A stretch of DNA of 64,000 nucleotides from Paraburkholderia polaris (GTDB lineage Bacteria; Pseudomonadota; Gammaproteobacteria; Burkholderiales; Burkholderiaceae), in assembly GCF_012927345.1 (NCBI RefSeq), contig NZ_JABBGJ010000035.1:1-64000 (forward strand), in the 5' to 3' direction. Positions 56,111 to 64,000 of the stretch are shown here, in pieces. The notes beneath the pieces are model-generated. The model was not told where the DNA came from and made no database searches. It saw only the letters and a list, made by a program, of their open reading frames with translations. Numbering within the stretch: the stretch's first letter is position 1; each line of letters starts with the position of its first letter. Both the position numbers and the translations under genes were made by a program.

Positions 56111-56980
56111 TCACGATGCGCGCAGTTCCCTGGTGAACAGCCCCTGAGGACGAACCGACAGAATCACCACCAGCAGCACGAAGGCGATGATGTCCTTGTA
56201 GTCGGTCGAAATGTAGAAGGCGCCGAAGCTCTCCGCCATGCCGATGATCAGCCCGCCTACGATCGCGCCCGGCACGCTGCCCATGCCGCCGAGAATGATG
56301 ATCACGAAGGCCTTCAGGATCACCAGTTGACCCATCGCCGGATAGACGAGGTTGATAGGCGCGTACAGCGTGGCCGCCACGGCGGCGAGAAGGCCCGAGA
56401 TGCCGAAGGTCAGCATCGTCACCTTATTGGCGTCGATGCCCATTAGCGAGGCGCCGTCGCGGTCCTGCGCCATCGCGATGATGCTCGAGCCGATCACCGT
56501 GTATTTGAGGAAGAGTTGCAGCAGCACCACCAACGTGAACGCGGCGCCGATGATCAGCAAGCGCTGCAACGGCGCGGTCACGCCGCCCAGATCGATGATC
56601 CCGGCGTAGGGCGTGGCCATGCGATGAAAGTCCGCGCCCCAGATCGCTTGCGCACCGGCTTCGAGAAACAGCAGAAGGCCGATCGCGGCGATCATCGGAT
56701 GCAATTCGGAAGATTTGCGCAACGGGTGGAACACCAGTCGCTCGGCAAGGATCGCGAGTACCGCGACGGCGAGGCCAGAGCCGATCATGGCGAGCCAGTA
56801 GTTCCAGCCGAGCCGGCTCATCAGGTAGAACGAGACGAACGCGCCGACCATGTAGAACGCGCCGTGGGCGAAATTCGGCACCGCGAGAATGCCGTAGACC
56901 AGCGTGAGTCCGAGTGCGACGAGGCTGTAGATGCCGCCCAGCGTCAACCCGTTGAGAACCTGCTGCAAAAACATATCCAC
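56111..56980 (-). CDS. ABC transporter permease, LivH type
   Basis: This 289-residue permease starts MDMFLQQVLNGLTLGGIYSLVALGL (GTG at 56980, an alternative ATG is at 56974) and has LTLVYGILAVPNFAHGAFYMVG, AMAQDRDGASLMGIDANKV and AFVIIILGGMGSVPGAIVGGL, all typical of LivH. It is the first gene of the five-gene operon and lies 200 bases downstream of a conserved promoter and palindrome. Confidence 0.92.
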   Translation of the reverse strand: MDMFLQQVLNGLTLGGIYSLVALGLTLVYGILAVPNFAHGAFYMVGAFVSFYLMSRLGWNYWLAMIGSGLAVAVLAILAERLVFHPLRKSSELHPMIAAIGLLLFLEAGAQAIWGADFHRMATPYAGIIDLGGVTAPLQRLLIIGAAFTLVVLLQLFLKYTVIGSSIIAMAQDRDGASLMGIDANKVTMLTFGISGLLAAVAATLYAPINLVYPAMGQLVILKAFVIIILGGMGSVPGAIVGGLIIGMAESFGAFYISTDYKDIIAFVLLVVILSVRPQGLFTRELRAS

Positions 56981-57175
56981 GCTTTTACACCCTCCAGCGG
57001 AGGCGGGCTATGCGATTGTCACCCTCGCCTCAGGGGACGCATCGCCGCTCGCCTGACTACGGACGGGACAACAGTCGCTGCTCGAATCCGGCGACCGTCA
57101 TCGACGATTGTCGACGGTTTAAAACACGCATGCATTGGCGCGAACTGGAAAAGTGATGTGCAGCGGCGCGAGAGA

Positions 57176-57239
57176 AATTTGGCACGAGCGTTCACTTTGC
57201 GTCAATAGGATTTTCAATTTGATTGTTCTGCATTGCAGA
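57176..57239 (-). promoter_or_regulatory. Promoter and palindromic operator of the liv operon
   Basis: On the minus strand: palindrome TCTGCAATGCAGA (57239-57227), 21 bp, TTGACG (57205-57200), 17 bp, CCAAAT (57182-57177). The -35 box is good and the -10 box poor, as for an activator-dependent promoter. The palindrome is centred about 63 bases before the predicted start. The porin region at 58681-58743 has the same order, spacing and flanking sequence. The leader to livH is about 190 bases. Confidence 0.55.
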
Positions 57240-57328
57240 TTATTAGGGAAGTCACTTAGTTGATGCGCATTCTGGATCGATCCGGCGTGCCACCCGCGCG
57301 GCACGCTCGATCATGCGTTCTGCACCGG

Positions 57329-58420
57329 CTAGAACATGTGCCGGATACCGACGTTCACGCCCGCCGTTGTGCCGGTCGCTTCGTTCAGTGCGTTGTTGAC
57401 GGACAGTCCGGTGTGCATCGCACCGTGGTTGGTCACGAACCCGGCTTGCCCATACACCACGGTGGCTTTCGACAGCGAATACTCAAGCCCGGTGGACGCC
57501 AGTATCGAATTGTTCGACGAGTTGTTCCCATCGCGCGTCACCCATACGCCGGCGTCGACGTTCAGCGCCGGTGTGATGCGATAACTGGCGCCGCCTGAAT
57601 AGACGCGATCGTTGAACGAACCCGCCACCTTGTACTGCACGTATGAAGCCTTCACGGTCAGGTTATTGAACACGTAGCTGGCGCCGATTGCACGGCCATC
57701 GAATTCGACCACGCTTGGAATCGCGATCGATGCAGCGCTGCCACCGGCGTTGCCGCTGTAGAGCGCGGCATCGACCGTCAGCCCGCCGAGGTGGTAACGC
57801 AGGCTCGCCGAGTACTGACGGCCCGCCTGAAAATCCCCAGCCGTGCCGCCCAATGCCATCATCGCGCTGGCTTGCAAGCCGGCGATTTCCGGCGACGTGT
57901 ACGAAATGCCGTTCGGGTTGAACAGGCCGGTCACATAGACATTGTTGAGGTAGGTGATGAGGCCGCTGCCGAAGTACGACATCTCGCGCGGGTCGAAGTC
58001 GTACACCGCGAGGAAGAACGGTGAGAACTGCAAGCCGGCCTTGACCGTACCGTAGCGGCTGTCCACGCCAACCCACGCCTGCCGTCCGAATTCGTTGCCG
58101 TTCGAATTGCTGAGCGAGCCGTTGGCAATGCTGATGCCACTTTCGAGTTCGAAGATCGCGCGCATGCTGCCGCCGAGATCTTCGGCGCCGCGCATGCCGA
58201 AGCGCGAACCCGAGAGCCCGCTGTCGGTGAACGAGTATTGATGGCCGGCGCTCTGACCGGTCGTCGGGTCAAGCGTTTTGCTGGTGTAGAGGAGGGAGCC
58301 GTCGACGATACCGTACAACGTGACGCTGCTTTGCGCATGGGCGCTCGGGGCGGCGCCTAGTGCGCACGCACCTGCTAATCCAAGAATGGCTCCAAACCGA
58401 TTGCGATAACTTGCCGGCAT
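57329..58420 (-). CDS. Gram-negative porin (OmpC/OpcP type)
   Basis: This 363-residue outer-membrane trimeric porin has a signal peptide (AILGLAGACALGAAPSAHA then QSSVTLYGIVDGSLLY), the PEFGR-like motifs typical of Burkholderia porins (GSRFGMRGAEDLGGSMRAIFELE, FGRQAWVGVDSRYGTVKAG) and a terminal Phe in the membrane-insertion signal VGIRHMF. The ATG at 58420 has AAGGAG 9 bases upstream. It lies beside the liv transporter and has a matching promoter, so it probably lets the same substrate across the outer membrane. Confidence 0.93.
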   Translation of the reverse strand: MPASYRNRFGAILGLAGACALGAAPSAHAQSSVTLYGIVDGSLLYTSKTLDPTTGQSAGHQYSFTDSGLSGSRFGMRGAEDLGGSMRAIFELESGISIANGSLSNSNGNEFGRQAWVGVDSRYGTVKAGLQFSPFFLAVYDFDPREMSYFGSGLITYLNNVYVTGLFNPNGISYTSPEIAGLQASAMMALGGTAGDFQAGRQYSASLRYHLGGLTVDAALYSGNAGGSAASIAIPSVVEFDGRAIGASYVFNNLTVKASYVQYKVAGSFNDRVYSGGASYRITPALNVDAGVWVTRDGNNSSNNSILASTGLEYSLSKATVVYGQAGFVTNHGAMHTGLSVNNALNEATGTTAGVNVGIRHMF

Positions 58421-58680
58421 GCTTCGTGTCTCCTTGTTTATTGGAATCGATTGAACTGGCGAAGTAATGCGTGTGCTGCAAGGTTCTGGCGATCTGTTGC
58501 GTGATGCGATTTCAATGGGCGATAACGGGCCTTCGCGATCTGGTAAGGGATGCGAAATAATGGGTCTGCTGGTGAGCGCCTTGGGTCCGGTTGCCTGCTG
58601 GTTGTCTCCTGGGTCGCTGGGACGGCTCGGCGCTGCTATGAACTCATTGATCGCGTGCTTGCGCACAGGATGCAGGCACA

Positions 58681-58743
58681 ATTTGGCACGACCGTTCGCT
58701 CTGTGTCAACGGGGGGAATCGCTCGTTTGGACTGCAATGCAGG
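58681..58743 (-). promoter_or_regulatory. Promoter and palindromic operator of the porin gene
   Basis: On the minus strand: near-palindrome CCTGCATTGCAGT (58743-58731), 21 bp, TTGACA (58709-58704), 17 bp, CCAAAT (58686-58681). The stretch from the -35 to -10 box shares about 27 of 33 bases with the liv promoter. The -35 box is perfect. The leader before the porin ATG is about 250 bases. Confidence 0.55.
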
Positions 58744-58864
58744 CCTAAATAGGGAAAACACCTGGGGTTGTGGGCGGGCTTGATTTGAGCCGTAAGGCTA
58801 TGTAATTCAAGGGAGTGGGCGGAATTATCCGGTTTGAATTACCGGTCGGTTGCTTGGTGTTGAT

Positions 58865-58881
58865 GTTCTGCATTGCAGAAC
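58865..58881. promoter_or_regulatory. Perfect 17-bp palindrome GTTCTGCATTGCAGAAC
   Basis: The best copy of the shared motif, with 8-bp arms around a single T. It stands just after the LysR stop codon, about 450 bases before the porin start, with no -35 box at the spacing seen in the other copies. It may be an auxiliary site for DNA looping. Confidence 0.55.
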
Positions 58882-58893
58882 TGAGGGGCTGAC

Positions 58894-59805
58894 TCAACGC
58901 GCCCCAAGCGTCTCTATCAGCATGTCGACGAATGCCTTGACCCGCGCCGTCATTTGCAACTGTTGCGGGTACACCGCGTAAATATCGGCACCCGGCGTGC
59001 GGTATTCCGGCAGTACATGGATCAGGCGGCCGTCGGCGAGATACTCCGCGATATCCCATTCCGCCCGCATCAGAATGCCGTGGCCGTCCAGCGCCCACTT
59101 CACCGCGATCTCGCCGTCATTGGTGGTGAGGTTGCCGCGCACGCGAACTGTCTCGGTCTTTTCGGATGAACCGCGTCCGCTGGTCAGACGCCATAGCCCG
59201 TAGCCATCGTCGCCCTGACGGATGCCAATGCAGTTGTGTTGCGATAGCTCGGCCGGACTGCGTGGCGCGCGCCGTTTGGCGAAGTACGCAGGCGATGCGC
59301 AAAGCAGCCGCCGGTTCGACGCGACCCGGCGCGCAATCACGCGAGCATCCGGCGGTTCGCCGAAGCGCACGCACACGTCGAAGGCGTCGTCGCTGATCGG
59401 CGGCGGATCGACGGAGAGCTGCAACTGCACGTCCACCTCGGGAAAGCGCCGCACAAACCGGGAAATCAGCGGCGCCACGTGACTGCGGCCGAAGCCGAGG
59501 GTCGCGTTCACGCGTAGCAGGCCTTTCGGCGCCGCTTGCGAGCCGCCGAGCAATTGGGCCAGGTCGTCCATTTCGCTCAGGATGCGCCGTGCCCGGGTGA
59601 GATAGAGCTCGCCCTCCGGCGTAAGGCTCATGCGCCGCGTTGTGCGATTGACGAGCGACACGCCCGCGCGCGATTCCATTTGCGCCAGATGCTTGCTCAC
59701 GGCCGCGGTACTCAACCCGAGTTCGCGCGCAGCCGCCGTCAGGCTGCCGCTTGCGGCGAGCGTGGAGAAGAAGGCGAGGTCGTCCGGTTGTATTGAGGAG
59801 GTCAT
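58894..59805 (-). CDS. LysR-family transcriptional regulator
   Basis: This 303-residue LTTR has an N-terminal HTH (ASGSLTAAARELGLSTAAVSKHLAQ, residues about 16-40) and a substrate-binding domain of the type found in the AaeR/DsdC-like PF03466 regulators. The start ATG at 59805 fits the usual MTSSIQPDDLAFF beginning. It is divergent from the tartrate dehydrogenase-like gene, with a T-N11-A palindrome between them, so control of that gene is likely. It could also act on the downstream porin, which lies on the same strand. Confidence 0.9.
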   Translation of the reverse strand: MTSSIQPDDLAFFSTLAASGSLTAAARELGLSTAAVSKHLAQMESRAGVSLVNRTTRRMSLTPEGELYLTRARRILSEMDDLAQLLGGSQAAPKGLLRVNATLGFGRSHVAPLISRFVRRFPEVDVQLQLSVDPPPISDDAFDVCVRFGEPPDARVIARRVASNRRLLCASPAYFAKRRAPRSPAELSQHNCIGIRQGDDGYGLWRLTSGRGSSEKTETVRVRGNLTTNDGEIAVKWALDGHGILMRAEWDIAEYLADGRLIHVLPEYRTPGADIYAVYPQQLQMTARVKAFVDMLIETLGAR

Positions 59806-59813
59806 GTTGAGCA

Positions 59814-59861
59814 GGCCAACGAAGCGGCCAATGAGGGGGCCAACGAAGGGGCCAACGAGGA
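59814..59861 (+). repeat. Four tandem 12-bp repeats in the LysR/ttuC intergenic region
   Basis: GGCCAACGAAGC, GGCCAATGAGGG, GGCCAACGAAGG and GGCCAACGAGGA are four consecutive 12-bp units starting 9 bases before the LysR start codon. They lie in its 5' leader. Confidence 0.8.
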
Positions 59862-59881
59862 GACTGACGAGCCGCTCATTA

Positions 59882-59896
59882 TTAACTTCAGGTTAA
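59882..59896 (+). promoter_or_regulatory. LysR-type operator TTAACTTCAGGTTAA
   Basis: A 15-bp palindrome with perfect 5-bp arms and an inner T-N11-A arrangement, the standard LTTR box. It lies 83 bases before the ttuC-like GTG and 76 bases upstream of the LysR ATG. Confidence 0.6.
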
Positions 59897-59978
59897 GGAT
59901 GCTTTGAGTCTAGCAGCGTTTTCGCGAGCAGTCTCCGCTCTAGGATGCAGCCATACGTTCAACACCAAGGAGACGCTA

Positions 59979-61073
59979 GTGAAGACCTACCGCATCGCAA
60001 CCATTCCCGGCGACGGCATCGGCAAGGAAGTCGTGCCCGCGGGCCAACGGGTTCTCGAAGCCATCGCTGCGCGAAGCGATGCCTTCCAGTTTGAGTTCGA
60101 GAATTTCGATTGGGGCGGCGATTTCTACCGCCAGCACGGTGTGATGATGCCGGCCGATGGGCTGGACGCCATCCGCAACAAGGATGCGATTCTGTTCGGT
60201 TCAGCGGGCGACCCGCATATTCCTGATCACGTGACGCTTTGGGGTTTGCGCCTGAAGATCTGTCAGGGCTTCGATCAGTACGCGAACGTGCGTCCCACCC
60301 GCATTCTTCCCGGCATTGACGCGCCATTAAAGCGCTGCGGGCCGAAGGATCTCGACTGGGTCATCGTTCGCGAGAACTCTGAAGGTGAATACTCCGGCGT
60401 GGGCGGACGCGCACACCAGGGCCATCCGATCGAAGTGGCAACGGACGTTTCGATGATGACCCGCGCGGGCGTCGAACGCATTCTTCGGTTCGCGTTCCGC
60501 CTCGCACAGTCGCGGCCGCGCAAGCTGCTGACGGTGATCACCAAGAGCAATGCGCAACGCCACGCCATGGTGATGTGGGACGAGATTGCTCTCGAAGTCT
60601 CGAAGGAATTTCCCGACGTCAAATGGGACAAGGAACTCGTCGACGCTGCCACCGCGCGCATGGTCAACCGTCCCGCCACGCTCGACACGATCGTCGCGAC
60701 GAACCTGCACGCGGACATTCTCAGCGATTTGGCAGCGGCACTAGCCGGCAGCCTCGGCATCGCGCCGACCGCGAATCTCGACCCCGAGCGCCGCTATCCC
60801 TCGATGTTCGAGCCGATCCACGGCTCCGCTTTCGACATCATGGGCAAGGGTCTCGCCAATCCGGTCGGCACGTTCTGGTCGGTCGTGATGATGCTCGAGC
60901 ATCTTGGTGAGACGGGCGCTGCCCAGCAATTGATGAACGCGATCGAACGCATCACGGCTGACCCGGCGCTGCATACCGGTGACCTCGGCGGCACGGCTAC
61001 AACAGCGCAGGTGACTGACGCGGTTTGCGCGATCCTCGCCGCGGAACCGGCGGCGCAGTCCAAGGCAGCCTGA
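59979..61073 (+). CDS. Tartrate/D-malate dehydrogenase (TtuC/DmlA-like)
   Basis: This 364-residue member of the beta-decarboxylating dehydrogenase family has TIPGDGIGKEV at the N-terminus, DWVIVRENSEGEYSGVGG for substrate Arg/Glu contacts, LLTVITKSNAQRHAMVMWDE with the catalytic Lys, NLHADILSDLAAALAGSLGIAPTANL for metal Asp residues and FEPIHGSAFDIMGKG. It oxidises tartrate or D-malate with NAD. The start is a GTG with AAGGAGACGCTA upstream. The longer frame from 59904 is not family-like. It is divergent from LysR and followed by an ACS-type transporter. Confidence 0.9.
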   Translation: MKTYRIATIPGDGIGKEVVPAGQRVLEAIAARSDAFQFEFENFDWGGDFYRQHGVMMPADGLDAIRNKDAILFGSAGDPHIPDHVTLWGLRLKICQGFDQYANVRPTRILPGIDAPLKRCGPKDLDWVIVRENSEGEYSGVGGRAHQGHPIEVATDVSMMTRAGVERILRFAFRLAQSRPRKLLTVITKSNAQRHAMVMWDEIALEVSKEFPDVKWDKELVDAATARMVNRPATLDTIVATNLHADILSDLAAALAGSLGIAPTANLDPERRYPSMFEPIHGSAFDIMGKGLANPVGTFWSVVMMLEHLGETGAAQQLMNAIERITADPALHTGDLGGTATTAQVTDAVCAILAAEPAAQSKAA

Positions 61074-61114
61074 ACACGCAACACGCAACACGCAACACGC
61101 AACACGCAACACGC
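61073..61114 (+). repeat. Six tandem copies of AACACGC
   Basis: Six perfect 7-bp units starting at the last base of the ttuC-like stop codon. A unit not divisible by three outside the coding region would not affect the protein. Confidence 0.9.
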
Positions 61115-61129
61115 ATTAGACAAAAACAT

Positions 61130-61161
61130 AACGCCCGGACGAACACGTCACGGGCGTTTTA
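61130..61161 (+). terminator. Intrinsic terminator between ttuC-like and MFS genes
   Basis: Stem AACGCCCG (61130-61137) and CGGGCGTT (61151-61158) with a 13-base loop, followed by TTTTAAA. It ends 17 bases before the MFS start codon, so it could attenuate rather than fully stop transcription. Confidence 0.65.
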
Positions 61162-61177
61162 AAGAATGGAGACTGGC

Positions 61178-62473
61178 ATGGCCAATGAATTGCAAGCCCG
61201 CGTGGTTCGCAAGCTGACGTGGCGCATTTTGCCCTTCGTCATGCTGCTTTATTTTGTGAGCTTTCTCGATCGTGTGAACGTTGGCTTCGCCGCGCTCACG
61301 ATGAACAAGGACCTCGGACTCTCGCCGACCATGTTCGGGCTCGGCGGCGGCATCTTCTTTCTTGGGTACTTTCTGTTCGAAGTGCCCTCGAACCTCATTC
61401 TGAACAAGGTCGGTGCGCGTATCTGGATTGCACGCGTGATGGTGACGTGGGGCCTGGTGTCGGCGGCGTCCGCGTTTGTCGTTGGGCCGAACTCGTTCTA
61501 TACGCTGCGCTTTTTGCTTGGTGTGGCCGAAGCCGGTTTCTTTCCCGGCATCATTCTCTATCTCAGCCAGTGGTTTCCCGCGCGACAGCGGGCAGTCGCC
61601 GCCGCGGCGTTCATGGCGGCCGCGCCTTTGTCGACGGCAATCGGCTCGCCCATTTCAGGCGCCCTCATGCAGATGCCGGCCCTGTTCGGATTGAAAGACT
61701 GGCAATGGCTTTTCCTCATCGAAGCAATTCCTGCTGTCGTGCTCGGGTTCGTGGTTCTGAAAGCACTCACCGATTCGCCAGAAAAGGCGAAGTGGCTCGC
61801 CGCGGATGAGAAGGCGTGGCTCGTCGCGACCTTGCGCGAAGAACGCGCGGGACGTGAATCGCAGGCAGGCCACGCGGCAGGTGCGCTCGCCGCGCTGCGC
61901 GATCCGCGCGTGTGGATCATGTCGATGATTTACTTCGGTACGTCGGCGGGCCTTTATACGCTCGGCCTATGGGCGCCACTGATTATTCGTCAATTCGGTT
62001 TTAGCGCACTCGGCACGGGCGCGTTGAATGCGATTCCCAGCGTGCTGGCTGTGATCGGCATGGTGATGTGGGCTCGCCATTCGGATCGTACTGGCGAGCG
62101 CACGTGGCATGTGGTGATTCCGTGTGTTGCAGCAGGCGTTGGGCTCGCGTGGGCGGGCTTCGCGGATACCATTGTTGCTGTCGTGCTCGCCCTGATCCTC
62201 GTGAACGTCGGCATTAGCGCGGCCAAGGCGCCGCTGTGGGCCATGCCGAGTGCCTTTCTCTCGGGCGCTGGCGCAGCGGCCGGTATCGCCATGATCAACT
62301 CGATCGGTAATCTCGGCGGTTTCGTCGGCCCGTTTGCAATCGGCTGGCTGAAGAGTGTGACGGGGGGATACGCTGCCGGACTTTACGTGGTGGCCGCGAG
62401 TCTCGCGGTATCAGCCATGCTCACTTTGGCTATCGGCCGGCGAGGATATCGGGCGGCGCCCGCGCCGCAATGA
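61178..62473 (+). CDS. ACS-family MFS transporter (tartrate/organic-acid type)
   Basis: This 431-residue 12-helix transporter of the anion:cation symporter family has WRILPFVMLLYFVSFLDRVN, VGFAALTMNKDLGLSPTMFG and EVPSNLILNKVGARIWIARV in the first three helices, and WFPARQRAVAAAAFMAA. Related TtuB proteins import tartrate next to ttuC. The ATG at 61178 follows GGAGACTGGC, so it is preferred to the upstream one at 61166. Confidence 0.9.
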   Translation: MANELQARVVRKLTWRILPFVMLLYFVSFLDRVNVGFAALTMNKDLGLSPTMFGLGGGIFFLGYFLFEVPSNLILNKVGARIWIARVMVTWGLVSAASAFVVGPNSFYTLRFLLGVAEAGFFPGIILYLSQWFPARQRAVAAAAFMAAAPLSTAIGSPISGALMQMPALFGLKDWQWLFLIEAIPAVVLGFVVLKALTDSPEKAKWLAADEKAWLVATLREERAGRESQAGHAAGALAALRDPRVWIMSMIYFGTSAGLYTLGLWAPLIIRQFGFSALGTGALNAIPSVLAVIGMVMWARHSDRTGERTWHVVIPCVAAGVGLAWAGFADTIVAVVLALILVNVGISAAKAPLWAMPSAFLSGAGAAAGIAMINSIGNLGGFVGPFAIGWLKSVTGGYAAGLYVVAASLAVSAMLTLAIGRRGYRAAPAPQ

Positions 62474-62643
62474 TCTCGCTGGTTTCTGGTCGGCTTGCTG
62501 ATTGTTCGGCGAGTCGTGCAGAACCGAATGGGGATGAGAACCGTTGGCGTTCTCGCTAAAGATGTGCTTTAAGGCCTTTCTGATTTCCCTGCCTGAATCG
62601 ATTACGCTTCGTTGTTAGCGACCCGATACGCAGGCACGTCACT

Positions 62644-63774
62644 ATGGCATCCAAACATGAAGTCAAGCGGTACAGAGCCAACCTCTCCGATGAGCTTCAT
62701 AGTGCCGCGCTCTATGAAACACTTGCGAAGGTCGAGAAGGACGACACCCGCAAGCAGGTCTACAGCGACCTCGCGAAGTCGGAGCGCGATCATGCACAGG
62801 TGTGGGCCGATAAGCTGAGAGCTAACGGCATCCAGCCGAAGGGCACCGGCCAGGCCGTGAAAACGCGGCTGATGAAAACACTGGTACGCCTGTTCGGCGC
62901 GGGCTTCGTGCTATCCACGCTCGCCGCGGCCGAATACGCCGACCGCAACAAATACCAGGGGCAGCCGGACGCGGGCCGCATGTCGGCCGACGAGCATCAC
63001 CACGCGGCGGTGGTCCAGACCCTGGCTCACGGCGGCGGCGACCCGGACCTGTCGCAAGGGGCGCGCATCGCCGCAGCGGAGTCGTGGCATAAGGGCGTTT
63101 CCTCGGGTAACGATCTGCGCGCGGCCGTCCTCGGTGCGAACGACGGCCTCGTTTCGAACTTCTGCCTGATCATGGGCGTGGCTGGTGCGGGAACCGGCAA
63201 CAAGGCGATCCTGCTCACGGGGCTCGCTGGCCTGATCGCCGGCGCGTGCTCGATGGCGCTGGGAGAATGGCTGTCGGTGACCAATGCGCGCGAGTTAGCC
63301 AGCACCCAGATTGCCAAAGAAGCGGAAGAGCTGGAAGTGTCGCCGGAAGCCGAGGAACACGAGCTGGCGCTGATTTATCGCGCGAAGGGTCTTGACGCGG
63401 CCGAGGCCAAACGGGTGGCTTCGCAAATGATGCGCGACAAGGACAAGGCGCTCGATACCTTGACGCGCGAGGAGCTCGGGCTCGATCCCGCCGAGTTGGG
63501 CGGCAATCCGTGGTCTGCTGCGGGTGTCTCGTTTTGCCTGTTCTCGGTCGGCGCGATTTTTCCGGTGATGCCGTTCCTGTGGACCCATGGGTTTAGCGCG
63601 ATCGTGCAATGCATCGTGCTTAGTACGCTTGCGCTCGCGTCCATTGGCGTCTTTACCTCGCTATTCAACGGACGTAGCGCGAGCTTCTCGGCCATGCGAC
63701 AGATCGTCATCGGTCTCATTGCCGCGGGGTTCACGTTCGGGGTTGGGAGGCTACTGGGCGTGTCGATCTCGTGA
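62644..63774 (+). CDS. mbfA: Ferritin-like/VIT1 fusion protein (MbfA-like)
   Basis: This 376-residue protein joins an N-terminal ferritin-like domain (residues 1-140, with E17, E25 and ERDH at 47-50 in a di-iron-type arrangement) to a C-terminal VIT1/CCC1 membrane domain (about 150-376, starting NDLRAAVLGANDGLVSN). MbfA of Agrobacterium and Bradyrhizobium exports iron or supports resistance to iron and peroxide. The membrane domain has five hydrophobic segments. It has no obvious partner genes. The final glycine-rich helix ends in GRLLGVSIS. Confidence 0.88.
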   Translation: MASKHEVKRYRANLSDELHSAALYETLAKVEKDDTRKQVYSDLAKSERDHAQVWADKLRANGIQPKGTGQAVKTRLMKTLVRLFGAGFVLSTLAAAEYADRNKYQGQPDAGRMSADEHHHAAVVQTLAHGGGDPDLSQGARIAAAESWHKGVSSGNDLRAAVLGANDGLVSNFCLIMGVAGAGTGNKAILLTGLAGLIAGACSMALGEWLSVTNARELASTQIAKEAEELEVSPEAEEHELALIYRAKGLDAAEAKRVASQMMRDKDKALDTLTREELGLDPAELGGNPWSAAGVSFCLFSVGAIFPVMPFLWTHGFSAIVQCIVLSTLALASIGVFTSLFNGRSASFSAMRQIVIGLIAAGFTFGVGRLLGVSIS

Positions 63775-64000
63775 CCGCAAAGGTCCCGCCAGGAGCCGAT
63801 CTGGCAAGCCCGGAGTGACGGCGGGCGACCTTAAGGTTCCCGTAATAATTGTCGTGCATTATCCGTCGGTTATACGTCCCGTTGTCCCCCTGTCGCGAGC
63901 AACCAGCAACGCCTTTTTCGGCCCGAACCGGCAACCAATAGCCAGGTCGTGCCATTTTGAATATTTGCCGACGAACCTCCACGTTGGCCGGGGAATGCAA
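63775..64000. other. Intergenic sequence at the window end
   Basis: About 225 bp with an imperfect inverted repeat (AAGGTCCCGCC at 63780-63790 and GGCGGGCGACCTT at 63820-63832) that could act as a weak terminator for the mbfA-like gene. No gene recognised. Confidence 0.35.

Noticed and set aside
57178..57195. Possible sigma-54 promoter TTGGCACGAGCGTTCA at liv, and a similar sequence at the porin
   Set aside because: TGGCACG resembles a -24 box but the -12 GC is missing in both copies, and the orientation points away from the liv and porin genes; a sigma-70 promoter on the minus strand explains the conservation better.

Overview
The window looks like a chromosomal segment of a Burkholderia-group betaproteobacterium, most likely Paraburkholderia or Burkholderia. 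Codon use is GC-rich, there is an OmpC-type Burkholderia porin, and the capsule genes follow the order of the B. pseudomallei type I capsule locus (wcbO-P-Q-R-S-T then manC). The species cannot be named from the sequence alone.

Region 1 (1-31 kb) is an ABC-exporter-dependent capsule locus. It starts with the 3' end of an IS5-type element, a decayed adenylylsulfate kinase (cysC-like) pseudogene, a Wza/KpsD-type outer-membrane exporter and a second decayed transposase. A seven-gene minus-strand operon (13.5 to 3.2 kb) then reads kpsE-kpsM-kpsT, a repeat/TPR-glycosyltransferase fusion, a GT4 glycosyltransferase, a PAPS-type sulfotransferase with a long coiled coil, and a two-domain GT2 glycosyltransferase. 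It is visibly AT-richer than the rest of the window. After a 1.5 kb divergent gap comes the GC-rich plus-strand operon: KpsS/WcbO, a short-chain reductase (WcbP), a membrane phosphoglycerol-transferase-like protein (WcbQ), a 2549-residue iterative-type polyketide synthase (WcbR), an LpxC-like deacetylase (WcbS), an alpha-oxoamine synthase (WcbT), a GNAT acyltransferase and ManC. My reading, which is inference, is that WcbR-WcbT-WcbP-GNAT make an amino-lipid by sphingoid-like chemistry for capsule anchoring or decoration, while ManC supplies GDP-mannose.

Region 2 (31-41 kb) is mixed housekeeping and envelope material: a small double-glycine-leader-like peptide, a HAD phosphatase, a dihaem cytochrome c peroxidase-like protein, a lipoprotein phosphoesterase, a YXWGXW-repeat protein, an ECF sigma/anti-sigma/periplasmic sensor module, a DUF1800/DUF1501 pair and a BON protein.

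Region 3 (41-59 kb) is a catabolic and uptake island for an unidentified carboxylic acid. It holds an MFS transporter with a probable frameshift, an IclR regulator, two acyl-CoA dehydrogenases, two acyl-CoA ligases, two SDRs, a complete branched-chain-type ABC transporter (livHMGFK order) and a porin. A palindrome, TCTGCATTGCAGA and variants, recurs in front of the SDR operon, the liv operon and the porin. At liv and porin it sits at the same 21-bp distance from a conserved TTGACR box, which suggests one regulon.

Region 4 (59-64 kb) has a LysR regulator divergent from a tartrate/D-malate dehydrogenase (ttuC-like) with a LysR-type palindrome between them, an ACS-family MFS transporter and an MbfA-like ferritin-VIT1 fusion. 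No tRNA, rRNA or CRISPR array was recognised.
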